A DNA stretch of 64,000 nt. Source: Constantimarinum furrinae (lineage in GTDB: Bacteria > Bacteroidota > Bacteroidia > Flavobacteriales > Flavobacteriaceae). Under the pieces are notes generated by a model. The model was not told where the DNA came from. It saw only the letters and a program-made list of their open reading frames with translations, and did no database searches. Location: assembly GCF_014295415.1 (NCBI RefSeq), contig NZ_CP052909.1, positions 2,852,001 to 2,916,000 of the forward strand. Direction: 5' to 3'. This document shows, piece after piece, positions 33,936-42,787 of this stretch (positions are counted from its first letter, which is position 1; every line of letters begins with the position of its first letter). The position numbers were made by a program, and so were the translations under genes.

Positions 33936-35102
33936 TTAGTTACTGCCAGGTGTTGAGGTTATCTCTTCGGGTGGCGGATTAATTGCTCCGAACAATTTCT
34001 CCTTCCAATTCGTCCATTTATACCGCCATGCCATGATTAGCAGAAAGATAGGGTATACGATCAGGACAGGAAGTAAAACATCGAAGCCTGCCGAGGGTTC
34101 CGAAATATCCTTTAAAACCGAGTTGGTTTGAAACACGGTCCAGTCTGCCGTAACCAGCAAAGCAGCCACCATATTATTTCCGGCATGAAAGCCTAGTGCC
34201 AGTTCCATCCCTTCGTCCATGAGTGTCATTATACCCAGCAAAAATCCGGTACCTATATAATACAGCATGATAATATTCCCGATCTTTTCAACTTCAGGGT
34301 TAAAAAAATGGAGTCCGCCAAAAATTACCGAAGTGATCACCAATGGCAGGAATCTGTTACTAAATTTCTTACTTAGATCTTGATACCCTTTTGTTTCAGT
34401 AAGAGGTAGAAGTACTTTAGTTGTGATAAGTAAAACGATCAAACCAATAAGCGCCAATACCAGTACAAAGTGAATCGCCGGGTGCAGTGTGACCTCAGAA
34501 ATCAAAATCATATATCCGATAATCGCTACGGCACTATAGATCGTTATTAGTGGAAAATATCTCCGCACCGATGAAACACCTATCCCTTGCATCAAATAGC
34601 CCCGAAACAGATATTCCTCAAAACTGGTCTGCAACGGAATCATGATAACCACTATGGCCGCAAGGATAAGAAACGGAATAAGATCGAACTGAAGGATATA
34701 ATCCTGCGGATTCTGATAATAATCTATGGTCGTTAAAACCACTGTAGTTATAGCTATAAGCCCAAAACCAAACCACACCCTTCCCCAATCGGTTTTGGGT
34801 CGGGAGGTTGTTAACGTGATAAATGGTTGCTTGTGTAAATATTTGACTATGAGATACAATACACCTAACCCTATGGCAAAGCTGAGCAGCATGAGGAAGA
34901 GGGTAAGATTAGAATCTAATATGGTTAAAATGGCATTGGGATCCTCAAGTTGTTCGAGACTTCCTCCATCGTTCATTAATTTAAAAGTGGCTACCAGCAA
35001 TAAAGGAATGGCGCCCAGTTGTGACGCCAGAAAAATAAGAAGCCCTCCCAGCGCATATCGCCAGGGTTCGTGAGCATATCTAAAAGCTTGTGTTATATAC
35101 AT
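33936..35102 (-). CDS. CPBP-family intramembrane glutamic protease
   Basis: 388 residues, about eight membrane segments. The three CPBP motifs are present: SFEEYLFRGYLMQG (EExxxR, about 170-183), FGGLHFFNPE (second motif with His) and LGFHAGNN (third). Bacterial homologues of Rce1 have poorly known substrates. It begins inside the menC stop (TAATG overlap) and ends 10 bases before menE, so it is embedded in the menaquinone operon; whether it matters for that pathway is not known. Confidence 0.92.
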   Translation of the reverse strand: MYITQAFRYAHEPWRYALGGLLIFLASQLGAIPLLLVATFKLMNDGGSLEQLEDPNAILTILDSNLTLFLMLLSFAIGLGVLYLIVKYLHKQPFITLTTSRPKTDWGRVWFGFGLIAITTVVLTTIDYYQNPQDYILQFDLIPFLILAAIVVIMIPLQTSFEEYLFRGYLMQGIGVSSVRRYFPLITIYSAVAIIGYMILISEVTLHPAIHFVLVLALIGLIVLLITTKVLLPLTETKGYQDLSKKFSNRFLPLVITSVIFGGLHFFNPEVEKIGNIIMLYYIGTGFLLGIMTLMDEGMELALGFHAGNNMVAALLVTADWTVFQTNSVLKDISEPSAGFDVLLPVLIVYPIFLLIMAWRYKWTNWKEKLFGAINPPPEEITSTPGSN

Positions 35103-36148
35103 TATAATGTTTCCGGGTTAAATTCCCAGTTTATTTTCGGGTTATAATTAAGTGTTCCATGTTTTATTTCAAGCGGCGATGGGATATTATTGGTGAATAA
35201 ACTTCCGGTCCCCAAACCTTGTGGCAATTTACTATTTTTTGTGAAGGTGAATTGTGAAATAGCATTTAATCCTACATTACTTTCAAGCGCTGAAGTGAAC
35301 CACCAACCGATCTGTGCATTTTCAGCTAATTCGATCCAGCGCTCACTTCCGGTAAATCCGCCAATAAGACTGGGTTTTAAAATTAGATACTGTGGTTTTA
35401 TGGTTGCTAACAATACGCTTTTCTCTTCTTCGGAAATAACACCTATTAATTCTTCATCTAATGCGATAGGTAATGGCGAGCGTTCACACAAATGGGCCAT
35501 TTCCTGAAATTGTCCTGGCTTGATAGGTTGTTCGATGGAATGAATTTCGAGTTGCGATAATAGCTCGAGCTTTTTTAAGGCTTCGGAAGGGTTAAAAGCT
35601 CCATTTGCATCCACTCTTAGTTCGATCTCTGAAGCCGAATATTCCTTACGTATAGAGCGCAGTAATTCGAGTTCGGTATCAAAATCTATGGCCCCAATCT
35701 TCATTTTAATACAACTGAAGCCCTGTTTCAGCTTTTCATCTATCTGATTCTTCATAAACGCCCGGTCTCCCATCCAAATCAGTCCGTTAATAGGAATTGC
35801 TGCATTTCCCTGAGAAAATTCAGAAGGAAACAATTGAAACGGATCTACCGCATGAAGTGACCTAAAAGCCGTTTCAATGCCAAATTGTATTGAAGGAAAT
35901 TCGGTAAGTGCGGTGTAAAGTTCAGTTTCTTCAAGATGTATATTGTCACATACCCATTGAAGCTTTTCTTCGTAATCCGGACGATCATCTACCGATAGTG
36001 AGCGAAGCAGACCACATTCCCCTACTCCTTGATTTTCTTCATTCTTTAAAAGCAGAAAGTAAGTTTCTTTAGTCTTCATCACACCGCGGGAAGTTCCTCC
36101 GGGAATTTTAAATTGTAAGATGTGCTTTTTAAAACTTGCTTTGAGCAT
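35102..36148 (-). CDS. menC: o-Succinylbenzoate synthase
   Basis: 348 residues, enolase superfamily. The catalytic layout is readable: IKMKIG with KxK (about 147-152), the ELRVDANGAF metal aspartate (about 175-184), SIEQPIKPG (glutamate, about 205) and ALDEEL (aspartate/glutamate, about 230). It dehydrates SHCHC to o-succinylbenzoate. Men operon placement supports the assignment over other enolase-superfamily members. Confidence 0.93.
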   Translation of the reverse strand: MLKASFKKHILQFKIPGGTSRGVMKTKETYFLLLKNEENQGVGECGLLRSLSVDDRPDYEEKLQWVCDNIHLEETELYTALTEFPSIQFGIETAFRSLHAVDPFQLFPSEFSQGNAAIPINGLIWMGDRAFMKNQIDEKLKQGFSCIKMKIGAIDFDTELELLRSIRKEYSASEIELRVDANGAFNPSEALKKLELLSQLEIHSIEQPIKPGQFQEMAHLCERSPLPIALDEELIGVISEEEKSVLLATIKPQYLILKPSLIGGFTGSERWIELAENAQIGWWFTSALESNVGLNAISQFTFTKNSKLPQGLGTGSLFTNNIPSPLEIKHGTLNYNPKINWEFNPETL

Positions 36149-36268
36149 TTGTATGATTTGTTGTGATACCGGAGTGTTGGATTAACATCCCGTTAAATCT
36201 CCCTTTAAGGGAGGTAACATATAGATAAAAAAGTAGTAAGGAAGGCAAGCTAGTCATCTAACCGTTTT

Positions 36269-36949
36269 CTACAATTCTATACTTTCTCCAATTTCGAGCA
36301 ACATAAGATCCTTATTTGCGTCGTAGAATTTCTTTTTGGCCTCTTCATGATCGATTTCAATAAAGCCAAAAGTGTCATAATGAACACCGAGGACCTTATC
36401 ACATTGAACGAAATCACTGGCGATGATGGCATCATCGATTCCCATGGTAAAATTATCACCAATTGGTAAGATCGCCAGATCGAGTTTGGTTATCATAGGG
36501 ATAAGTTTCATATCCATGGTAAGCGCCGTATCACCGGCGATATAAATATTCTTACGTTCACCCTCAATGACGAATCCGCCGGGTTGCCCTCCATAACTCC
36601 CGTCGGGAAAAGAACTGGTGTGGATGGCATTTACATATTTTACATTTCCAAAATCGAATTGCCAATTTCCCCCGTGATTCATTGGATGTACCTCAATGCC
36701 CTTTTCTTGGTAATGCATCGCAATTTCATAATTACTCACTATGGTAGCTCCGGTATTCTTTGCAATGGCTTCGGCATCCAGAATATGATCCTGGTGGGCA
36801 TGGGTTAATAAAATATAATCGGCTTTTAACGTCATGATATCAACTTTATCCTTAGCAAGATCATTTCCACTTATAAAAGGATCTACAATTAGATTTTTAC
36901 CTGCGACTTCAATGGCCAGACTATTCTGACCGTAAAATGTAATTTTCAT
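36269..36949 (-). CDS. UPF0173-type metal-dependent hydrolase
   Basis: 226 residues, cytoplasmic. It has the MBL-like motif THAHQDHILD (about 49-58), AGDTAL (about 139-144), and VHYDTFGF near 203. Members of this UlaG-like group are phosphodiesterase- or lactonase-like, but no activity is known for this one. It lies between menA and menC on the same strand, with 27 bases to menA and 120 bases to menC. The 120-base gap contains a small CTCCC/GGGAG hairpin. A role in the menaquinone pathway is conceivable but unproven. Confidence 0.88.
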   Translation of the reverse strand: MKITFYGQNSLAIEVAGKNLIVDPFISGNDLAKDKVDIMTLKADYILLTHAHQDHILDAEAIAKNTGATIVSNYEIAMHYQEKGIEVHPMNHGGNWQFDFGNVKYVNAIHTSSFPDGSYGGQPGGFVIEGERKNIYIAGDTALTMDMKLIPMITKLDLAILPIGDNFTMGIDDAIIASDFVQCDKVLGVHYDTFGFIEIDHEEAKKKFYDANKDLMLLEIGESIEL

Positions 36950-36976
36950 CGTTATTAATTTTCCTTAAATATAAAT

Positions 36977-37879
36977 CTAAAAGAAATTGATCGCAAAAAA
37001 GAGTAAAGCAAATAAAAAAGTACTGAGTGCTACTTTTTTTAACTCGGGATCAAGCAATGCAGGTGCCTTATTTTTAAATACTTTGACGATATTCAGGAAC
37101 AAAGGAACAAAAGCTACTAATGGAATGAACCCGATCCAGTTCTCAGTTTTCAGAAATAAATAAATAAAAGCAGAAATAAAGGCAACTCCAATGAGTAAGG
37201 CATGATACAATTTTGAAGTTTTCTCCCCCAAAACCACTGCCAGCGTATTTTTATTCACCTTTGCATCGGGAATTCGGTCGCGCATATTGTTTAGATTTAA
37301 TACGGCCGCGCTCAACAATCCAATGGTTACCGCAAGTAAGATCACCCAGGTTCCGAAACTTTGAGTGAACAAAAAGTAACATCCTACAACACCAATTATT
37401 CCGAAGAAAACAAAAACAAAGACATCTCCCAGGGCACGGTAACCGTAAGCTTTTTTACCAACGGTATAGGTGATCGCTGCAATGATCGCTGCTATTCCCA
37501 GATTAAAAAAAATAAGGGACAGTATAAAGTTTTCATTTCCGAAGGCATCGAAAATCAACATACTGGCGATCAAGAGTGTAAACGCTGTGGTAACGATCAT
37601 TCCTCGTTTAAGCTCTTTTGCTTTAAGCAAACCGCTTTGCATGGCACGGGCTGGTCCTACTCTATCGGCATTGTCGGTACCTTTAACTCCATCGCCGTAA
37701 TCATTGGCAAAATTTGAAAGGATTTGAAAGCCCAACGTGGTTAATAGCGCCAATATAAAAACCGACAACCGAAATGCTCCTGCATCCATGGCTGCAGCAC
37801 TTCCCACTAAAATTCCTGAAACTGATAAAGGTAAGGTTCGTAAACGGGCAGCCGAGATCCAGGCTCTAACTTTTGTCAT
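36977..37879 (-). CDS. menA: 1,4-Dihydroxy-2-naphthoate octaprenyltransferase
   Basis: 300 residues, eight or nine membrane segments, UbiA superfamily. The first aspartate-rich motif is NFANDYGDGVKGTDNADRVG (about 60-79) and the second is NNMRDRIPDAKVNKN (about 197-211). It prenylates DHNA to demethylmenaquinone in the cytoplasmic membrane. First gene of the men operon. TATTTTTG on the minus strand (37905-37898) is a plausible -7 element upstream. Confidence 0.94.
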   Translation of the reverse strand: MTKVRAWISAARLRTLPLSVSGILVGSAAAMDAGAFRLSVFILALLTTLGFQILSNFANDYGDGVKGTDNADRVGPARAMQSGLLKAKELKRGMIVTTAFTLLIASMLIFDAFGNENFILSLIFFNLGIAAIIAAITYTVGKKAYGYRALGDVFVFVFFGIIGVVGCYFLFTQSFGTWVILLAVTIGLLSAAVLNLNNMRDRIPDAKVNKNTLAVVLGEKTSKLYHALLIGVAFISAFIYLFLKTENWIGFIPLVAFVPLFLNIVKVFKNKAPALLDPELKKVALSTFLFALLFFAINFF

Positions 37880-37966
37880 TTATAATTTTTATAAATGCAA
37901 AAATACACTTAATAATTTGTTTTGTATTTTTATCGGAATTCAAAATAACAAACCTAAAATTTATTT

Positions 37967-38338
37967 ATGAGATCAACCTACCACATTGGATTACTACTGT
38001 TGCGAATTGGATTTTGCGGACTTATGTTAACTCACGGAATTCCAAAACTTTGGGAAGTAATTCAGGGAAATTTCGAATTTGGTGACCCTATTGGAATTGG
38101 CCCCACCCTTTCTAAAATTGGCGCTGTAATTGGTGAAGCCATCGCGCCTTTGCTAATCCTAATCGGATTTAAAACAAGACTTTTTGCGATACCCACCATC
38201 ATTACCATGGGTGTGGCTGCATTTATTATACACGGCGGTGATCCCATAGGTAGAAAAGAAATGGCACTCTTGTATTTATTTGCTTTTCTAGCGATCGCAC
38301 TAACGGGGGCGGGTAAATATTCAGTAGACAGAAGATAA
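37967..38338 (+). CDS. DoxX family membrane protein
   Basis: 123 residues, four membrane segments. Starts with the DoxX hallmark LLLRIGFCGLMLTHGIPKL, then IGEAIAPLLILIGFKTRLFAI. Divergent from menA and followed by the DUF6090-type gene with one base between them, so both are translated from one message. Confidence 0.92.
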   Translation: MRSTYHIGLLLLRIGFCGLMLTHGIPKLWEVIQGNFEFGDPIGIGPTLSKIGAVIGEAIAPLLILIGFKTRLFAIPTIITMGVAAFIIHGGDPIGRKEMALLYLFAFLAIALTGAGKYSVDRR

Positions 38339-38339
38339 T

Positions 38340-39065
38340 ATGCCGCTATTCACCAAGTCATTTAAAATCAAATCGCTGAACAACAAACGTTTTGGCCGTT
38401 ATTTACTTTATGCGCTTGGTGAGATCATACTCGTGGTAACCGGCATCCTTATCGCCTTACAGATCAATAACCACAACGAAGAAAACAAAAAGAAAAACCT
38501 GCTGAATGGTATACTGCAAAATGTATCGTACGACCTTCAGCAGGATACGCTTTTTATCGGTACTGCTATTAAATACTATGATGCACGAAGCAAAGTTGCA
38601 TTAAAAATATTGAATAATGAATACGATGCAGAGTCGGTTAAAAAATGTATTCTTTGCGGAAACCTCGTAAGTACATACCTCCCGCTTACTATCAATGATA
38701 AAGGCTACCATCAATTGAAGAATTTTTACGAGGAAAGCAAAGGTCGGGACAGCCTCACAGTCGATATTGTCCAGTTTTATACGGCTTATGAACCGCTATT
38801 ATCTGAATTTGGAGATCAAGTTAAGAACTTTTCTTTAGAAAATATCAGGGAATGGCGAGACACAAAGCCTTGGTTTTCTGAAATTATGGCGAACAAAGGA
38901 CATCCCGATTTCTTCGAATATTTATTGAGTCAGGATTACAAGAACAAAGTCGCTTACTTTAATATTATTGCCTGTAATAACTATATGAATATGCTCAAAC
39001 AGTATAAAATTCAGGCTACTGAAGCGTTAAAGCGGATAGATAAACGACTGGAAGAGACCGATTGA
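38340..39065 (+). CDS. DUF6090-type membrane-anchored protein
   Basis: 241 residues with one N-terminal membrane segment in the characteristic setting RFGRYLLYALGEIILVVTGILIALQINN (two pieces, about 18-45), known from Bacteroidota DUF6090 proteins. The remainder is a helical, hydrophilic domain of unknown role with a CILCG pair of cysteines (about 102-106). It ends tail-to-tail with holA: the TGA stops are directly adjacent inside TGATCA. Confidence 0.85.
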   Translation: MPLFTKSFKIKSLNNKRFGRYLLYALGEIILVVTGILIALQINNHNEENKKKNLLNGILQNVSYDLQQDTLFIGTAIKYYDARSKVALKILNNEYDAESVKKCILCGNLVSTYLPLTINDKGYHQLKNFYEESKGRDSLTVDIVQFYTAYEPLLSEFGDQVKNFSLENIREWRDTKPWFSEIMANKGHPDFFEYLLSQDYKNKVAYFNIIACNNYMNMLKQYKIQATEALKRIDKRLEETD

Positions 39066-40070
39066 TCACTCAAAGATCTTTACCAAAAGGTCCTTTAACA
39101 AGTCTCCCTGCGATAGATTTGAAGCACCAACTCCTTTACTCTTCATATCCACTTCCCGTATGGAAGAAATTACCGAACTCACCTTTTTCATAGAATAATT
39201 TCGGGCGGCAGTCTGATAATCCTTAATAAAATAAGGACTTACCCCTAGTTCTTTAGCCGCATTCCGTTTATTTGCCAATGCATGGTATTTTAACAGCTTA
39301 GAAAAAAAGCTGTAGAGTAAGGCAACCGTCATCACCAGTGGATGATTCTTAGGATTCTGGGCAAAATACTGAACTATGGTAAATGCTTTTTTAATATCCT
39401 TTTCTCCAATGGCGTTTTGTAATTCGAAATTATTAAAATCCTTGCTAATCCCGATATTCTCTTCGATGAGTTGCGGAGTGATCTGCGCACCCTTAGGTAA
39501 TATAAGTTGTAATTTCTCCAATTCGTTGTTTACCTTAGCGAGATCATTTCCTAAAAACTCTGTAAGCATTTGAGCAGCTTTAGGAGTAATGGTGTATCCC
39601 TTGGCAGTTAAAACTCGTTTTATCCAATCGGGCACCTGATTTTCATACAACTTCCTACTCTCGAACAGGACACCTTGCTTTGCAATTGCTTTAGCCAATT
39701 TTTTACGGGCATCGAGCTTTTTATATTTATAGCAAAATACCAAAACAGTAGTAGGCTGCGGATTTTCGACATATGAGACCAGATTTTCGATGGTACGTGA
39801 AAGATCCTGGGCCTCTTTAACGATAACCACTTGTCGTTCTGCCATCATGGGATAGCGCTTAGCATTGCTTATTATATCCTCAATACTCACATCCCTTCCG
39901 TAAAGTATCATTTGGTTAAAACCCTTTTCTTCTTCGGAAAGCACTGTCCTTTCAATATAATCTGAGATCCCGTCAATATAATAAGGCTCTTCGCCCATTA
40001 AAAAATAGATGGGTTTTAAGTCACCGTTTTTTACTGAATTTATAATGGATTTTGCCTTGTCTAAAGCCAC
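39066..40070 (-). CDS. holA: DNA polymerase III delta subunit
   Basis: 334 residues, matching the delta clamp-loader subunit: IYFLMGEEPYYID (about 20-32), SNAKRYPMMAERQVVIVKEAQ (about 64-86), LVFCYKYKKLDARKKLAKA and the delta-typical EFLGNDLAKVNNELEKL (about 189-205). It opens the sliding clamp during loading. It is divergent from the nuclease gene at 40133. Confidence 0.93.
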   Translation of the reverse strand: MALDKAKSIINSVKNGDLKPIYFLMGEEPYYIDGISDYIERTVLSEEEKGFNQMILYGRDVSIEDIISNAKRYPMMAERQVVIVKEAQDLSRTIENLVSYVENPQPTTVLVFCYKYKKLDARKKLAKAIAKQGVLFESRKLYENQVPDWIKRVLTAKGYTITPKAAQMLTEFLGNDLAKVNNELEKLQLILPKGAQITPQLIEENIGISKDFNNFELQNAIGEKDIKKAFTIVQYFAQNPKNHPLVMTVALLYSFFSKLLKYHALANKRNAAKELGVSPYFIKDYQTAARNYSMKKVSSVISSIREVDMKSKGVGASNLSQGDLLKDLLVKIFE

Positions 40071-40095
40071 AAAAAAAGTTTAAGATGTGATGTTA

Positions 40096-40128
40096 TTGAA
40101 TAAAAACCGAGTTGCTTTGCTACCTTTG
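40096..40128 (+). promoter_or_regulatory. Promoter of the HsdR-N nuclease gene, leaderless geometry
   Basis: TTG (40096-40098), 22 bases, TACCTTTG (40121-40128), an exact TAnnTTTG. ATG follows after only four bases, the same spacing as at hutI. Confidence 0.6.
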
Positions 40129-40132
40129 TCGC

Positions 40133-40576
40133 ATGCTGAAGCTCAATTTTCCGGACTATCAATTTCGTTTCAAAAGTAACGAAAACAAACCACTGATCTT
40201 TGATGAAATCAGAAAAAAATTCATTGTACTCACCCCGGAAGAATGGGTGCGACAGCATACCTTGAAATATCTAATTTCAGAAAAGAACTACCCCAAATCC
40301 CTAATAAATGTCGAAAGAGAATTGAAACTTCACAACACCCTAAAACGCTACGATATAGTCGTCTTTAACAGGGATGGCAGTATTCGCATTCTGGTGGAAT
40401 GCAAAGCTCCCGGGGTTGTTATTAACCAACAGACCTTCGATCAGATCGCCCGATACAATTTTACCTTGAATGCCGATTATTTGTTCCTCACCAATGGATT
40501 GAATCATTTTGCCTGCCGTATGGATTTTGAAAACGAACAGTATACTTTTCTGAAAGAAGTACCTACATATGAATAA
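40133..40576 (+). CDS. Orphan HsdR N-terminal-type nuclease domain protein
   Basis: 147 residues starting at ATG 40133; the open frame goes back to a TTG at 40112 but that would cover the -7 element. It resembles the type I restriction enzyme R protein N-terminal fold: KRYDIVVFNRDGSIRILVECKAP has the PD-(D/E)xK layout (D about 81; E-C-K about 95-97), then QTFDQIARYNFTLNADYLFLTNG. No helicase, specificity or methylase gene lies nearby, so this is not a restriction system. The family is widespread in Bacteroidota; its role is unknown. Confidence 0.85.
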   Translation: MLKLNFPDYQFRFKSNENKPLIFDEIRKKFIVLTPEEWVRQHTLKYLISEKNYPKSLINVERELKLHNTLKRYDIVVFNRDGSIRILVECKAPGVVINQQTFDQIARYNFTLNADYLFLTNGLNHFACRMDFENEQYTFLKEVPTYE

Positions 40577-40639
40577 AACAGTTAAAACTTCTGTACTCAT
40601 CTTAAAATCCTAACCACTTAAATTCTTTACTTTGTAACG

Positions 40640-41635
40640 TTGAATATTGCGGTCGTCATATTAAACTGGAATGGAAAGGAGTTACTTTCCAGGTTTCTGC
40701 CATCGGTGGTCAATTTTTCTCCCGAAGCAACGATCTATGTCGCCGATAATGCATCGACCGATGATTCTGTAGCTTTTCTTTCAGAACATTTTCCGGCGGT
40801 TAGAATCTTAAAGAACACGACGAACGGAGGCTATGCAAAAGGCTATAATGATGCCTTGCAGGGACTTTCAGAAGAACTCTTCGTGCTGCTAAACAGTGAT
40901 GTGGAAGTAAGTAAAAACTGGTTACCACCTATTCTTACACAATTTAAAACAGATCCCGAACTTGCCGCTGCCCAACCTAAGGTCTTAGATCAACAAAACA
41001 AGGATCATTTTGAATATGCGGGAGCTGCCGGCGGCTTTATAGACCGACTGGGCTATCCGTATTGCCGGGGTCGCATCTTTAATAGCCTAGAAAAGGACCA
41101 CGGCCAGTTCAACGATATACGGGAAATATTCTGGGCAAGTGGCGCCTGTCTTATAGTACGAAAGGATGCTTTTTGGAAGGTTGGTGGCTTTGATGAGGAC
41201 TATTTTGCGCATCAGGAGGAGATCGATCTTTGTTGGCGATTTCAATCGGTGGGTAACAAGGTTGGCTACATTGGAACTTCTACCGTTTATCATGTGGGCG
41301 GAGCTACCCTGGCTTCAGCGAACCCCAGAAAAACATTCTTTAACTTCCGAAACTCACTTTTAAACCTATTGAAAAATAAAAAAGGGGCCTCGGTTTGGGG
41401 AATTATTTTTTTAAGACTCATTCTGGATGCCGTGGCTGCAGTGCAATTCCTATTTCAAGGAAAAGTAAAACACTTCCTTGCCGTAATGCGGGCACATCTC
41501 AGTTTTTATCTACTCATAGCTAAATTCCTCAAAAAGAGAAAAATACACGCTTCAGGCATCAAATATTTTCGTACTAATAGTATCGTTTGGAATTATTTTG
41601 TGCGAAAAGAACGCAACTTTAACGAAGGCTACTAA
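40640..41635 (+). CDS. Glycosyltransferase family 2
   Basis: 331 residues from TTG 40640, giving the family-typical start MNIAVVILNWNG. GT-A motifs: YVADNASTDDSVAFL (about 33-47), LLNSDVEVSKNWL with the DxD-like acid (about 86-98), and FDEDYFAHQEEIDLCWRF (about 188-205). A C-terminal amphipathic or membrane-associated part follows, as in many dTDP-rhamnosyl or cell-surface transferases. A -7-like TTACTTTG (40627-40634) lies five bases before the start. The sugar and acceptor are unknown. Confidence 0.92.
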   Translation: MNIAVVILNWNGKELLSRFLPSVVNFSPEATIYVADNASTDDSVAFLSEHFPAVRILKNTTNGGYAKGYNDALQGLSEELFVLLNSDVEVSKNWLPPILTQFKTDPELAAAQPKVLDQQNKDHFEYAGAAGGFIDRLGYPYCRGRIFNSLEKDHGQFNDIREIFWASGACLIVRKDAFWKVGGFDEDYFAHQEEIDLCWRFQSVGNKVGYIGTSTVYHVGGATLASANPRKTFFNFRNSLLNLLKNKKGASVWGIIFLRLILDAVAAVQFLFQGKVKHFLAVMRAHLSFYLLIAKFLKKRKIHASGIKYFRTNSIVWNYFVRKERNFNEGY

Positions 41636-41751
41636 ATTTTACTTAAAGTATTGTTAATCGGTATTGAAATTATGCACCTTTTAATAATTTTGATTAGAAT
41701 TTTAACATTTAAAAAAACCAATTTTAACAAGTATAAATAACCTATTGAATT

Positions 41752-42606
41752 ATGAAAAAATTATTGATTTTAGCTTTGTGTTCCAGCTTTGCATTCACGT
41801 CATGTGTATCGAAAAAGAAGTACGCTGAGTTAGAAGCCCAACAAAAAGAAACTCAAGATCTTTTAAACACAGCTACGGTTAAACTTAACAGCTGTTTAAC
41901 TGAAAAAGCAACTGCCATGACAAGAGCTCAGGAGTTGGAAGCGCGTTTAGCCGATCTTAAAAAGACGAATGCCGATCTCATCCAAAGCTCAAAAGATCTT
42001 ACAATGCTTACTGCTAAAGGAGCGACAAACCTTGAAAAATCTTTAGAGAGTTTAAAGGAAAAAGACTTGAAAATTACCCGTCTTCAGGATGCCTTAAACA
42101 AGAAGGACAGTGTTACACTTGCGTTGGTTACCAGCCTTAAGAAAGAGGTAGGTATTAACGATCCCGATATCCAGATCGATGTGGAAAAGGGTGTCGTGTA
42201 CATCTCCCTTTCAGATAAAGTAATTTTTAAGAGCGGTAGCTACCAAATTTCATCCAGAGCTAAGGAAATTCTTGGTAAAGTTGCCACAGTGATCAATGGT
42301 AAACCTAACTTTGAGGCTATGGTTGAAGGACACACCGACAACGTTCCTTACAGCAATGGATTATTGTTAGACAACTGGGATCTTAGTGTGAAGCGTGCAA
42401 CGGCTATTGTAAGAGAGCTTCAAAATCTTGGGGTTAGTCCGAGCAGATTGGTTGCAGCCGGACGTGCAGACTATGTGCCTTTGGTACCTAATGATAGCGC
42501 CGAGAATCGTTCTATCAACCGTCGTACCCGAATCTTAGTATTGCCTAAGATCGATCAGTTCTACGATATGATCGAGAAGGAAATGAAATCTTTAGAAGGT
42601 CAATAA
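41752..42606 (+). CDS. OmpA-family outer-membrane lipoprotein
   Basis: 284 residues with lipobox FAFTSC (Cys17), then a long coiled coil (about 25-125) and a C-terminal OmpA/MotB peptidoglycan-binding domain (about 140-270) with VEGHTDNVPYSNG, DLSVKRATAIVRELQ, and NRSINRRTRILVLP. It should tether the outer membrane to peptidoglycan. Single gene with a strong terminator. Confidence 0.94.
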   Translation: MKKLLILALCSSFAFTSCVSKKKYAELEAQQKETQDLLNTATVKLNSCLTEKATAMTRAQELEARLADLKKTNADLIQSSKDLTMLTAKGATNLEKSLESLKEKDLKITRLQDALNKKDSVTLALVTSLKKEVGINDPDIQIDVEKGVVYISLSDKVIFKSGSYQISSRAKEILGKVATVINGKPNFEAMVEGHTDNVPYSNGLLLDNWDLSVKRATAIVRELQNLGVSPSRLVAAGRADYVPLVPNDSAENRSINRRTRILVLPKIDQFYDMIEKEMKSLEGQ

Positions 42607-42627
42607 AAAATTAAATTGATCCGAATA

Positions 42628-42660
42628 AAAAAACCCGTCTCTTAAGACGGGTTTTTTATT
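42628..42660 (+). terminator. Terminator of the OmpA gene
   Basis: A stem of about 13 bp (42628-42640 with 42645-42657), a 4-base loop and a T run. Confidence 0.92.
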
Positions 42661-42787
42661 GAAATTTACGTATTTTAATACGTTGATTATCGACGAATTA
42701 AAGCAATGAATTTATTCAGTATAACTATATCAATAAATTTATATCCGAAACATCATCATAAAATATAAACCATAAAAAAACCACAAG

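Noticed and set aside
40133-40576. Restriction-modification or defence system around the HsdR-N domain
   Set aside because: No hsdM, hsdS or helicase gene is present; both flanking genes are housekeeping or cell-surface genes.
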